A stretch of DNA of 64,000 bases from Artemisia argyi (GCA_030686995.1 CM060703.1:3008501-3072500); one strand, 5' to 3'. Positions 1 to 12,300 are shown, counted from the first letter of the stretch. A program made the numbers and translations. Notes: generated by a model not told the origin, from the sequence alone.

Positions 1-928
1 GAAGCACTGACCAGTTGCAGGGTTGATGATCTTGATGACCCTCGAGCTACTTTCGGCTAGAAGAAGCTTATAGACACTGTCTAGAGCTTCAGTAGCTGAA
101 AATTATCAAACATAAGACAAGGTAATTTGAACCTATCATCAATTAAAAGTGTAGGAAGGATTGTGGGAGTGACATGTGTCACCCCCTTGCCACATCATAT
201 GACACATCATATGACACGTGTCACCCCCCCGCCGAAAAAAAAAAATTTCCCGCCAAAAAAAAATTTTTTTTGGGGGCAATTTTTTTTTTCCTGCCAAAAT
301 TTTTTAGTGCATCATAGTTATAAAGTTACTGCATCACGGTTATAAAGTTACTGCATCACGTTTACTGCATCACAATTATGATTTTACTGCATCACGGTTA
401 CTGCATTCATGGTTTTAATGTTACTGCATCATGGTTATAAAGTTACTGCATCATGGTTATAAAGAAACTGAATTATCATAAGTTTTATGCATCATATATG
501 TATGTAACTGCATCACAATTAAAATACGATTCTTTTTTAAGTTTTGGTGCATCTTTATTATAAGTTACTGCATCATAGTTAATAGTTTAGTGCATCAGCT
601 ATGTTGCAGTAACTTATAACTTTAATGCACTAAAATTTAAAACTGTGATGCAGTAACTTTTATAATTGTGATGCAGTAACTTTATAACTGTGATGCACTA
701 AAAATTTTTGGCGGGATTTTTTTTTTTTTCGCCCGGGAAAAAAAAATTTTTTTTGCGAGGGGGTGGGGGGTGGGTGGTGGGGGTGGTGACATGTGTCATA
801 TGATGTGGCATAGGGGTGACACATGTCGCTCTCACAATCCTTCCTACACTTTTTATTATAAGGCCATTTTTATTTTAACCCATACCTATATATATATATA
901 TATATATGTAGACCTTGTTTTGCAACAT

Positions 929-1022
<94 letters not shown>

Positions 1023-1395
1023 ATGTTGCAAAACAAGGTCTACAAGGCCGATTAATCACCAATTAGGTGATACAATGCCACCAACTTTTCCGATTTGTGT
1101 AAATCGGTCAAACAACTCGGTCAACGATGGTTAATGATAGTCAACGGTGGTCAAGCTTAAACGAAACCTTCAAACCTTACTGGAAATACCCAAAACTCGC
1201 TGTAAAATTGTTTATTAGGTTATTCTTGTTGTTTATATCTATTTCAAGATGTTTTTTTTAACAAAAATCTTGCCAGTAATACCTAAAACTTGCCGGAAAT
1301 GGCAATCCGATTAATCCCTGATTAATCCTGCTTAGACCGATTACAAGCTAAGGGGGGTCGACCGCCCGACGACCGATTCACCATTTTTGCAACCT

Positions 1396-1483
<88 letters not shown>

Positions 1484-2087
1484 CTTAACAGTAAAAATAT
1501 AAAGAGTTACCGCATGTTGGTGCTGATGTATCAATTGCAGGGGTGAAGAAAACGGGGGAGGAAGGTAGTTTAGGGTGCGTTTGGTTTCCTCCTAAGGGAA
1601 TCAAACTATCACTATGAAAGTGATAGTTTGTGTTTGTTTGTGTTGCCTGGGCCCACAACTATGACTATGAAAGTCTAATATATTCCATACTCCATATACA
1701 ACTCTTGAGGGGGGAATGGATCTTTCATAGTTGAGGGACCCACCACTACTATCAAACTCATACCCATTGTCATTCCTCGCAGCATACCAAACGCACCCTT
1801 AATTTCCTTATTATTATTATTGTTAAGAAGAACATCTTCTCGGTCTTAACCAACACAATAACAAGCAATTAGGCATAAATTATTTAATAAAAAATTAAAA
1901 AAAGTTATTATAAATAAAGAATAATATACTTACACTTTCGCATGGATTCTGTAAGTTGGAATTTTTCCATATGTGCTTTGACGAGGTCCGGGTTGGCTAG
2001 GTGCAACTCCAACTGATGATCAACTCTCTGTTGTGATTCTGGTGACAGTGGTGGAACTTCTGGAACCCATACTTGTATTATTCCCAT
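1..2087 (-). CDS. 5' part of an unrecognised protein-coding gene (exons 1 and 2)
   Basis: Exon 1 runs from an ATG at 2087 down to 1934 and ends at a consensus GTAAGT donor. Exon 2 starts at 95 after a TTTTCAG acceptor and leaves the window at 1. The split codon (phase 1) joins cleanly, giving an 83-residue open start beginning MGIIQVWVPEVPPLSPESQQ. It is rich in charged residues, with no signal peptide or membrane segment. I do not recognise the family. A TATA box 73 bp upstream of the ATG and a CT-rich leader support this start. The 1.84-kb intron is almost entirely transposon-derived. The rest of the gene lies to the left, so intactness cannot be judged. Confidence 0.6.
145..854. mobile_element. 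TIR element of about 710 bp in the intron (MITE-like)
   Basis: Long imperfect inverted termini. The left end starts AAAAGTGTAGGAAGGATTGT and the right end is its complement, followed inward by matching GTGACAC/ACATGTG blocks and C-rich/G-rich runs. The interior is a degenerate tandem of TTACTGCATCACGGTTATAA-like words, inverted in the right half. No coding capacity. The superfamily is unclear because no clean target duplication is visible. Confidence 0.6.
908..1043. repeat. Perfect inverted repeat around (TA)n
   Basis: A 23-bp arm at 908-930 has its exact complement at 1021-1043. Everything between the arms is a pure TA dinucleotide run of about 90 bp, so the whole segment can form one continuous hairpin. 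The open frame read through it (a run of Ile-Tyr) is not a gene. Confidence 0.85.
1021..1398. mobile_element. Small TIR element inserted within (TA)n
   Basis: The ends CAATGTTGCAAAA (left) and TTTTGCAACCTTG (right) are near-complementary, and TA runs flank both sides (931-1020 and 1399-1482). The layout suggests a roughly 380-bp MITE that landed in a TA microsatellite, with TA as target. The left terminus overlaps the right arm of the hairpin above. Confidence 0.45.
1399..1482. repeat. (TA)n microsatellite
   Basis: Pure TA dinucleotide tract of about 84 bp, the right-hand part of the tract interrupted by the small TIR element. Confidence 0.9.
1573..1798. mobile_element. Tourist-like (PIF/Harbinger) MITE, 226 bp
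   Basis: Termini GGGTGCGTTTGGT and ACCAAACGCACCC are exact complements and are flanked by TTA on both sides (1570-1572 and 1799-1801), the target duplication of the PIF/Harbinger superfamily. The interior is partly palindromic (ATCACTATGAAAGTGATAG). Non-coding. It lies in the intron of the left-edge gene. Confidence 0.8.
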
Positions 2088-2159
2088 TGATTATTTTCTA
2101 GTTTCTTTCTTTGATTTGGGGGATTATTTCAATTAGGGCTCTGATGAGGGTGTTGTATT

Positions 2160-2167
2160 TATTTATA
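2160..2167 (-). promoter_or_regulatory. TATA box of the left-edge gene
   Basis: TATAAATA read on the minus strand, 73 bp upstream of the ATG at 2087. The leader between them is free of other ATGs and contains a telo-box-like CCCTAA word. Confidence 0.5.
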
Positions 2168-2276
2168 CTGAGTAAATTACCGGTGTTCATCAAATTGCCA
2201 AAATCATTTCTCAAACAAATCTTATATACTACTACAAAGATTAAGTTGTCTTATAAATGCAAAGTACTCTCCATAA

Positions 2277-2565
2277 ATGTTTCTTGAATTGATTATGAAA
2301 TGTGGAGGCTTCATGTGTTAGTATATTGATTTAATAGTCATGCATGACGGTAAGTACATAGAAATCGTGCACAAAAGTTTGAACGGTACAACATGTTTCA
2401 AGCCATCTCTAAACCAATAGATGTTTCATGAATTAAAAGTGAAATGTGGAGGCTTCATATGTTAGTACATTGATTTAATACTCATGCATAAGGGTAAGTA
2501 CATAGAAATCGTGCACAAAAGTTTGTACGGTACAACATGTTTCAAGCCATCTCTAAACCTCAAAG
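2277..2565. repeat. Direct tandem duplication, unit about 143 bp
   Basis: Two adjacent copies (about 2277-2420 and 2421-2565) both contain GAAATGTGGAGGCTTCAT, CATAGAAATCGTGCACAAAA and ACATGTTTCAAGCCATCTC in order, with a few substitutions. No coding frame. The surrounding 2170-2820 holds no gene that I can see. Confidence 0.8.
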
Positions 2566-3034
2566 AATACAAACCAAAAATGTCATGAATGCATAAATTT
2601 AACACACCAATTAATGGTTAGTCTTTTTACCTTCCTGTCTATGAGTTACAAATATTTTATCAACTATATAATGTGTCAAAAATCACACATAACAAACCAC
2701 AACTTCCTCCACACCACGTGTTCATTTTGGCTACAACTTATTATGATGTTAAAGTAATCATCATATCATCTTACTTATTTAGCATATTGATTTATATTAT
2801 TTTATGAAAATTTCACGTGTATTTTGTCTGTGTAACAATGTAGGACATAAAGATGGTGCTTAGGAGCTTTGGTAGTAACATCATCTTCTCTAATGGTTTA
2901 AGAGATCCTACACATCGTTTTCTTATCAACTAAGTGGAACATGCACGAACATTTTTACTTTGATCGAAAATGCGATATATTGATTAACTGTATTTAAGTT
3001 ACTAACGATCAACTATATCTAATTTTTTTTGTAG

Positions 3035-3132
3035 CGAGTCAAGAAGCATTAAAGAAAGAGTTCGAGAAGTCACAAAAATTGTATCAAGAACAAAGAATGC
3101 AAAAGGCCAATGAACAACAACGACAAAGATAA
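3035..3132 (+). pseudogene. Exon-like K/Q-rich fragment, copy A
   Basis: After a T-rich tract and TAG acceptor, a frame reads SQEALKKEFEKSQKLYQEQR and on through a KANEQQRQR-type glutamine-rich stretch to TAA. It looks like the C-terminal coiled-coil exon of a gene fragment. A second decayed copy lies near 3829. I do not recognise the parent gene and see no upstream exon that clearly joins it. Confidence 0.3.
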
Positions 3133-3828
3133 CAACAACAATAACAAAGCCACGGCCACCGGTGGGATGAATACTTAGCATTCATATTAATAGTACGTTA
3201 CAAATTAAACATGCAATATTTTACTTCATGTAATATCGATAAGTGGGTTAATACTATTGATTCGTTAGCAAGTAAGTTTATTGAAAATAATGTGACAAGC
3301 ATTTAATTTTTAGTCAATAATTATTACTACACTTTGTTTTTGCATTTTAATATTTTTGCTCTTAATTTAGTTTTTTGTCTTGTGTTGTGTTAATGTCACT
3401 TTCTTAATTAAACTTCTTGGAATATTGCGTGACTTTGATATTTGATATGACTGTGTAATTATGTCGATGTTACATATTGAAAATGGTAGTATATAATAAA
3501 AATATTTTCACACTATTATCATAACAATGAGAATCTTCTAAACCGGAGAAGTATGTAAAGGAGAAGAAAATTGTATTTGAAATGTTATCCTACACCTATC
3601 ACGAGGTAAGCATTATTCATTTGAGTTTGAGATCATGTGATTCATGTCGTCATACTGTAAATACTTAGAATGAGTTACTAATGAATGCTCCAAATTCGAT
3701 ATTATAGTTTATGGAAAAATGTTGTAATAATGCATTAATTAAAAAATAATTTATGTAACTTACTCATATTAAAAATTACATATGAAAAGTCTCATTTAAA
3801 TATAACATTTTGCAAAAAACCTCTTCAC

Positions 3829-3995
3829 ATTAAAGAAAGAGATCGAGAAGTCACGAAAATTGCATTAAGAAAAAACATGCAAAATGCCAATGAACAACAA
3901 CGACAAAGACAACAACAAGAACAATGCCACGGCCACCGGTGTCAATATAGATGAATACTTAGCATTCATATTAATAGTATGTTACAAATTAAACA
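3829..3995 (+). pseudogene. Exon-like K/Q-rich fragment, copy B (decayed)
   Basis: Closely similar in DNA to the fragment at 3035 and to the following non-coding DNA (GAATACTTAGCATTCATATT), but the frame is broken by an in-frame TAA. The stretches at 3200-3828 and 3996-4240 hold no gene that I can see. Confidence 0.3.
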
Positions 3996-4242
3996 TGCAA
4001 TATTTTACTATACAAATTTTAATTTATTATACGAATTATAATTTATAATCTTTAATATACTAATTACTTTATTGTATTATGTTTTTATAGTTTTGTTAAA
4101 AAGGAAATTTGTTTTATAGTTCGCTTTTTATAATGTAATTTGTTTGAACAACGAAGTCCGTCTTTCACCCAAAAAAAATGAGAGTTTCAAACATGAACCG
4201 GAAATTAGTCCCGAACATTACAAAAACAACAATTAGATCCAA

Positions 4243-5772
4243 CCTGTGTGCATCGCATGGGTCCTGGGGCAGTCCAAACCTGTTTGCATTGCACGGGGAT
4301 GAATATAAAAGGTCTCTAACATTAATGTCATCGCTTCATATTTAAAATAATTTATGTAACTTATACATATTAAAAACTTACATGTGAAGAGACTCTTTTC
4401 AATATAATATCTTGAAAAAAAAATCTCTTCACATATACTCTTTTAATGTCAATAAACTATTTTAAATGTATGTCATGCTTAGAAATGTGATATAATCACA
4501 ACTTAGATATATAATGATGAAAATAAGTTCCGAAGATTACGATATAAAAACTTATATACATCCCATGTGCAACTCATATACAACTAAATAAAGTACTTTA
4601 TTCTTATAAACCTTAGAAAATGAGTAATAATATGACAACTTTTATACAACATACGTACCAAATATTAAGATATAAAAACTAATATACAACCCTAAAGAAA
4701 TAAAGAAAAGTCTATTAAAAACGTTTAAAGGTTAACACATTTGTGATACCATGACAACTAAAATCTAAAACGACAAACATAAACCCAAAAAACTATACTT
4801 TGACACCTTCTACAAAACCCGTGTGCATCGCACGGGCTATCCCGTATACATCCATTTTAAAAAATATATATAAAGCTTAGAAAATGTGATATACCATGAC
4901 AACTTAAATATAAAATACCGAAAACAAAAGCCAACTACTACACTCTCACAATTTCTATACAACATACGTCCCAAATATTATGCAATAAAAACTTATATAT
5001 AAACCATATGCAACGCAATAAAGTATTTTAAATACGTATAAAGGTAACAAAATTTATGATACCATCACAACTTAAATATAAAATGACGCAAAAAATACAA
5101 AAAATTACACTTTAACTACTTTTATTAAGCCCGTGTGCATCGCACGGGCAATTCTGCCTATACGTATAAAGCTTAGCAAATGTGTGACACCATGAAAACT
5201 TAAATATAAAATGACAAAAATAAATGCCGAATATTACGCTATAAAAACTTCTATACAGCCCATGTGCATCGCACGTATTTTAAATATATGAAAACTTCTA
5301 TACAGCTCATGTGCATCGCACGTGAATTGTTGACTATTATAAGAAATAGTTATAACTTAGCCCGATGTATTAATATTAGTTAGTTCAAATAAAAAACGAT
5401 AGAGTAAATACTAAAATAAATAGACAAAAAATATTACGTAAAAAATACATCTTAAAAGATTACATGTCAATAAACTATTTTATATACGTACCATGCTTAC
5501 AAAATGTATGCTACCATGACAACTTATATATATAATGACAAAAATACGTCGCGAATATAAAATGACGAAAATAAATGACGGAGATTAGACTTTGAAAACT
5601 TCTATACAGCCCCTGTGTATCGCACGGGCTTTCATGACTATTCATGTTTGCAAGTGTATTCAAATAATGAAATGACATGATCCCGCAATGAATACATGAC
5701 GAAAATTAGTGAACATTACGTTATGAACACTTAGATACAGCCTGTGTGCAACGCACGGGTCTTGTTGCCTAG
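4243..5772. repeat. Array of degenerate units ending in a GC-rich hairpin (Helitron-like 3' ends)
   Basis: At least eight near-palindromes of the form CCCGTGTGCATCGCACGGG occur at about 4243, 4279, 4818, 5130, 5259, 5307, 5610 and 5741, each at the end of an AT-rich unit with shared words (AACTTCTATACAGCC, TAAATATAAAATGACGAAAA). The last hairpin is followed 9 bp later by CTAG then T, the arrangement expected at a Helitron 3' terminus. No Rep/helicase coding sequence is present. Confidence 0.5.
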
Positions 5773-5862
5773 TGAAATAAACGTCCTTGTGGTTTGCGTT
5801 GACCCGGGAGTTTCGTCCTTTGACCAAAAAATGTCTCTAAATGCGAAACCTCAATGTCTCGT

Positions 5863-6038
5863 TAGGGGTGAGCAAAAAAACCAAAAAGACCGAATAAATC
5901 GAAAATAATTGAATTGAACTAATAACCGAACCGAATATGCTAAAACCGAGCCGAACCAAACCGAACTACTAATTCGATTCTAGGGTTGGTTATGGGTTTA
6001 GCAGTCTTAACCGAAAACCGAATCAAAAACTGAATTCT

Positions 6039-6069
<31 letters not shown>

Positions 6070-6720
6070 TTAATACTTTTTATATGTTAATTAAAATATC
6101 TTAATTTTACTAATAGTCATTAGTCATCATTTTTATGGTCTTTTTTTATTCCAAAAAACTTTTTTTATGGTCATTCAATAGTTAATTCTTAAAAAATGTG
6201 TATCTTGATTTCTACCACATAATTAAAATACTTTTTTTAATCTTCTTTCACCTACTTTTCCTATTTTCATTTTAAGCCACCATGAAAGTAACAAAACCCT
6301 TGACTCATCTTAAAAATTTCAGTCGAGTGAATCTTTACTTCTTAAGCTTTGTTATAAATCTAGTAATGTACATTTATCTTGTTAGTCTCTTAATTTTGTT
6401 GACATGTATGAGCTTATTTTGTCGGCACTTATTGTAACTTTGTTAATAGTTTAATTTTGTTGCAATGTATCATGTATGAACTTTTATACATCTGGTGTAT
6501 GGCTAATTTGGTTTAAGAAAAAGGAAGGAAAAAAAAAGAAGGTACAATATTCGGTTTTTGGTTTGACCCATAAACCGAATCGAACTAGAATTCGGTTTTC
6601 GATTTGGTTTGATCACAAATAATTTTGGTTCGGTTCGGTTTTTGGTTATGAACAAAAAAAACCGAATTAACCAAACCAAAGAAACCGAATAACGGAGAAC
6701 CGAACCGATCAACACCCCTA
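5863..6720. mobile_element. hAT-like non-autonomous element built of AACCGAA words
   Basis: The ends TAGGGGTGAGCA and ACACCCCTA are inverted. Next to them lie runs of CCGAACCGAA-like words on the left and GGTTCGGTTC-like words as well as their complements on the right. The centre is AT-rich with a short (TA)n. The flanking 8-bp segments do not match, so the superfamily rests on similarity to the 8-bp-TSD elements elsewhere in the window. Open frames across it are low complexity. Confidence 0.5.
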
Positions 6721-8507
6721 TATGCATATAAATGACTGATGTAAAATACTTGTGAATGTGGGCCTCTTTAATGCATCTTGGGCTCTTTGTTGGTTGTTGT
6801 AACTAACTAGAGGTGTTCTTTTTGGGCTCTTGGTTGCTTGACATTGGGCTCTTGTTTCATAAACCCATTAGAATTTACAAGTATGACAGGAATAGGAGTA
6901 AAAAGCTACTAAAAGCTTATTGAATTTACAAGTGAGAAACTACTGGTATTTTATTTTTCATTTTACAATACGGTCAAAATTTTTTTATTGTATTACTAGT
7001 AACACTTTGAGGTTTCTAATTCAACTATTCAAGATATGATGGCGATTGACATGTATCATCGAATCAAGAAACTTTTGTAGATGAGAAGTTTTGAGTTATA
7101 TACTACAGGCTCGATTGGCTTTCGTAAGAAAGTATCTCGAAAGTCTCGTAGTAAAATAAGGACAACTAAAAATTGTAAATCAAAAGTGAAAATTATATTT
7201 TATAGTTTAATCAACCAAATGTGTAAAAACCCAAAAGATGACAGCTATAAAAGCAACAAAAAGTCGATCGTAATGGTCTTTTTACAAGAATTGCAGATAT
7301 CCAACGCTAAAAGCTAAAAGTACGTGTATTTAGTTGTAGTGACTTGAGAAATTTAAAAAAAAAAAAAATCTAAAAAGATGCACAAAACATAAAAGCTTAA
7401 GGTAAGTAATTTTTGCTATTTCTTTCAAACCCTCATCATCTATAAGACTATAACTAGAGTTTAGAGAACTCGGATTATAAACTTTCGATCTTCAAACAAT
7501 TATTTTAAGTGAAGAAAGTTATCCGATTTTCAGATTAACTAAAAAAAAAAAAAAAAAGAGTTTCAAGATACAAGTGAAAGCTTGTTAGCGTTACATATCT
7601 TAGTTTGCAAATGACAAATATATCCATTTTTCTGCACAAAGTGAGATATTTTAGCTAATCTTGCGTTTAATTTAAAGAACTTACACAGTATAAAAACCTC
7701 GCATGATGTCGTTACAACGGTTAAAATAAATAACTTCAAAAGATAAAAACATACATAGAAAAGAAACAAAATAAAAAACTTAAAATGATAAAAACATAAA
7801 AAAGAAACATTTGTAAGATTTTATATAAATAATAATGATAATAATAAAATTAATAACTTACAAAGATAAAACACATAAAAAGCGAAATCTCACACAATAA
7901 CTTAAAATCTCACAAACATGCGAGAAATTTAAGTATTTTAGACTAAAATTGTAAACAAACACCTAGAAAAAGCGTTCTTCCCCATAGTCGACGTGTCCAA
8001 GGTAAAACACCCCTCCCAACCGACGTGTCTTGGACAAGTTTTGTGTGTACGTGAGTTTTTTCTATAATAAGTACAAAACTTTGTACCATACTAAATTTTT
8101 TAGCTAAACTGAAATTGCACTATAAAGAAAATAACACAAATATCAAGGGTTCACGTATAAAAAAGACAGTTTTTGAGGAAAAATACACTTCGTGACCTAA
8201 AATTGGGTGCGGTCATTGTCACACCCGACATCCATTTAAGTCTACGTGAGTGTATTGTAAGGCTATGCACACTGGCACGTAAAAAATCGATCACATCCTT
8301 TAGTCGACCGACTTCAAAGCCGGTCACACTCACTCTGGGCTTACGGTCAAATATCGGTCGATTCGAGGTAGGGAAAAAAAACAATCGTTCGAAACTTAGA
8401 CCGATATTTTACACATTCTTTCTTTATTTTTTTTTTTAAAACTTGGTGATCGACTGTGGCAACTTGATCAAGTTTGATCACTGAAGTGAAAAAGCTGATG
8501 TGACTAG
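6721..8507. other. Non-coding AT-rich stretch
   Basis: No convincing gene on either strand. Short frames near 7081-7317, 7563-7769 and 8151-8439 lack family resemblance, splice context or codon character. A-runs near 7354 and 7542 and scattered repeat-like text are all I can see. Confidence 0.5.
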
Positions 8508-9118
8508 GGATGGAAAAAGCACTCGAAACCGACGGGGAAAACTGAAACCCGAACCGGTTGCGTCGGGTTTGGGGGCGGGTTGGCGGGTTTGTATGCGGGT
8601 TTGGGTATTGATATAATTTTTTAGCCGGGTACGGGTTCGGGTACGGGTTCTGGTAATACCCGCCCGATTACCCGTACCCGTACCCGTATTCGTTTACCCG
8701 AATCTATACCCGCTTTATTGATATTATAATTAACAAGAATATATCTGTATTATATATAATTTATTCCATTATATTTTTTATATACGTATCTCTATTACAT
8801 AACATATTTTATTTTGTACATAAATTATTCAAAAGCATTAAATCGTTTGATACTATTTTCATTTTCTTTAACTTTAAAAAAATATTATATTAGAGTGTTT
8901 TCCTTTGTTTTTCAGTGTCACTTAATGTTAATACCATCATTTTGTCTATATATTATTCAATTGGGGATAACCGAAACTCGCGGGAAAACCCGAAAAACCG
9001 ATGGATAATATTAATCGGGTACCCGACGGGTTTGGGTATGGATATTATAAACGGGTACGGGTACGGGTTCACTAAAACCCGACCCGTTGACTGAATAACC
9101 CGGGTCACCGGGCCTTGA
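8508..9118. repeat. Element built of CGGGTACGGGT words
   Basis: The left part carries GGGTTTGGGGGCGGGT, CGGGTACGGGTTC and their complements in an inverted layout, then an AT-rich centre, then the same words again (9018-9080). It starts with TAGGGATGG, like the hAT-type elements here, but a matching right terminus is not visible, so it may be truncated. Confidence 0.45.
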
Positions 9119-9333
9119 CTACAACCGGACTTAAACGAGACTATTTCTCTTGATTTTATTAGACTAATTTAAAATTGGAAAAACCATCCTTGTGGAAAAC
9201 ATTTTCCCCATTGACTTTCAAAGGATTATATTTCTCCGATCATCATCATCATCGATTAAAACCCTAAAATCCTAACTCTAAAACATAATCCGATGATGAT
9301 GACTGTCAACTTATAAACAACTAGCTTCATCCG

Positions 9334-12300
9334 ATGATGATTTCCGGTAATTTATTTTATTAATCCTCATTAATTACTTACATATTCTTCAATTTTGTAT
9401 TATTTAGGGGGTGTTTGTTTAAGCTTCTTATATGTGTGCTTATTATGAGCTTATTTGATTTTCCGGCTTATTTCGAGACTTGTGGGCTTATATAAGTGTA
9501 AATATTACTGTAATATATAGGGTTTTGGGATTTTAAAATAAGTCGGCTAATAAAATAAGTCTCGTTTGTCACGGGGCTTATGGAAGGTCTTATAAAATAA
9601 GGCCGGGGTTTTTGAAGAATAAATTACTTATTTAGTTATTTACCCACAAAAATATCTAATATATACAAAAACTCATTTAATTATGTCATTTTTAGTAATT
9701 TTGCAATAATAAGACCCGGCCCATGTGCCAAACAAGTTTATAAAAATATTTAGGAGGTGTTTGTTTAAGCTTATATGTGGGTTTATTATGAGCTTATTTG
9801 ATTTTTCGGCTTATATTTCATAAGTGTAAATATTACTGGAATATTTAGGCTGTGTTTGGCAAGGGCTTATAGGGGCTTGGGATTTTAAAATAAGTCCGCT
9901 AATAAAATAAGTCTCGTTTGTCACGTGGCTTATGGAAAGGCTTATAAAATAAGTATGGGGTTTTTGAAGAATAAATTACGGAGTACTTATTTACCCACAA
10001 AAATATATAATATATAAAAAAACTCATTTAGTTATGTCCTTTTTAGTAATTTTGCAATAATAAGCCTCCGTCCAGTCCTGGCCTATGTGCCAAATAAGTT
10101 TATAAAAATACAAAATTTAATTTCGGCTTATAATATAAGCCCCAGCCCCAGCCCATTTCGCCAAACATACCCTTAGGGGGTGTTTGTTTCAGCTTATATA
10201 GCGGGCTTATAGCGTATGTGGTTTTCGGCTTATGTTTCATAAGCTCACTTTTTGTGGCATATTTTGAAACTTGTGAGATTATATAAACTTATCATGACAT
10301 GATAAGCTTATATAAGCCAGAAAATCTCAAAATAAGCCACAAAAAGTAACCTTATGAAACATAAGCCGAAACCAAATAAGCCGTAAGCCGGCTATATAAG
10401 CCAAAACAAACACCCCCTTAATCTTATAATTTATTAATGAGTTTGAGGCTATTATACTATTTTCCTTGCAGGTTTCTGACTTAGTGTAAAAAACCTCGAT
10501 TATTGTTTTTATTTAGTTTTTTGCGTAAATGCACCTCACCTTTTGGCATGATTAAGTAATATTTTACAATATAGAATTTCATTTGTGAAAATCATGAGCT
10601 TTTAGTGTTTTTGCCATTTTTACGCCTTATTATGGCGTTATGGGGGTGTTTGTTTCGGCTTATGTAGCGGGACTATGGCTTATTTGGTTTCGGCTTATGT
10701 TTTTATTTTGAAGGTTTTTGGTTTATATAAGTTTATTATATTATAATAAGTTTATGTAAGCCGAAAAGTTTCAAAATAAGCCCACCAAAAGTGGGCTTAT
10801 GAAACGTAAGTCGAAAACCAAATAAGCCATAAGGCTGCTATATAAGCCGAGACCAACACCTCCTATGACTTGAAGCTAGAACATAAGCTCATTAGATAGG
10901 AAATATAAACAAAAAAAATATGGGCTTATGAAATAAGCGTGAAACAAACTATTGTACTTCAGTCCATTATTATACTTTTGGGAGTTCTTTTATTAGAGCA
11001 TATCAACGAAACCATCACCAATGGCCTAGAGGTAAGTTCTCACAAGCTGTTTAGTGCTAAAATCTCACCAGGTACACATGTGGAGGTGGTCAGGGAAAGC
11101 GGTCACGGTGATTCACCTCACCTGCTAGGCCGTCTTCACGTCTGAGTCAAAGACTCGTCCTCCCGGGTAACCTCAGGGAAAAAAATTATGCGTTTATCAA
11201 CGAGTCTCATCCTGTCAATAACCTTAGGTTATTGGTGTATTTAGACTTAGGAGCACGAGCATCATTATAAGGTATCGTGACTCAACAATGGCAAGATAAG
11301 ATCCGTTTGACTAACTAACCCTTATTCAATATGGGCGTCATTGTCTGCAATAGGCTTTTTCATGTTTGGATATAGATACATTAGACATTTATCAATTATT
11401 TCTTATACCTAATTGAGAATTTATACAGATGATGCTACAGTAACAGAACAACTCACGCAACCCGATTCAGAAATACACGAACCAACAATAATGGCAGATC
11501 CAAAGGACGATGTTAGTGTTGTCCAAGAAATTCCACAATCTTACGCAGAACCTAAAGCTGATTTATCTGAACCATTATCTGAACCAGATGTTAACGCACG
11601 TCCTGAAGCAGAGGTACTTGTAGCCGCTGCATTGGCTTCGCCTACCAACAGCAATTTAAGTTCATCTGAAGATGTATGTTTAGATGATTATGTTGATAGT
11701 TTAATATATAGATATTTTATAGCTTGCTAACATTAGCTGATCTGGCTATAGGATGAAGCCGTCAATGCTGATTCACATGAAGACCTGAGGTTGTATCAGA
11801 GATCTCTATCTACTTGTTCCGACACTGCCAAAGATGATGGTAATTTTTGCAACTTTTATATCAAGCCGTTAATGGTGACAATCTTTTGGGTCCATATGTT
11901 ATTGGTTTAACGGATGTGGATATTTATACTAAAATGGTTTCTGTATCAGGTGTTTTCTGTGGACCATCTTCAGATCATTGCACAAGCGAGTTTGAAATGG
12001 TTAGTTCATGCAAATCTGCTAATCCGACTCAAATATGGTCTTATTCTCAGTAGCATATGTTCTGTTTTTCATCATGACACATGATCTAGTACAAGTATGC
12101 ACATTTTACTCTACGCAAATCTTTATAAACAAAAACAAGTGAACAGTAATCTCCGTAGAACTTGTATCACTTTGTGTATTTGTCATCCTAAAACACACAA
12201 ATTACAGTTCGGCCTATTGCTTCTGTTGTGGGCTGTCTTCTAATTCTACATCTCTTTAATAATTACAGGACGATGAAGAAGTAACAACAGTTGTCTTCTC

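Noticed and set aside
928..1534. Open frames of alternating Ile-Tyr on both strands, also at 35054-35275
   Set aside because: They are translations of (TA)n microsatellites, not genes.
4243..5772. Regularly repeated palindromes that could suggest a CRISPR array
   Set aside because: Spacing is irregular, units are homologous rather than unique spacers, and the genome is a plant nuclear one.
6503..6727. 74-codon minus-strand frame
   Set aside because: It lies in the AACCGAA-word hAT-like element and reads word repeats.
8151..8439. Overlapping frames on both strands of 77 and 88 codons
   Set aside because: No domain, no splice or promoter context, and opposite-strand overlap typical of chance frames.
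10960..11180. A-box-like TGGCCTAGAGG suggesting a SINE
   Set aside because: No matching B-box at usual spacing and no A-rich tail or target duplication.
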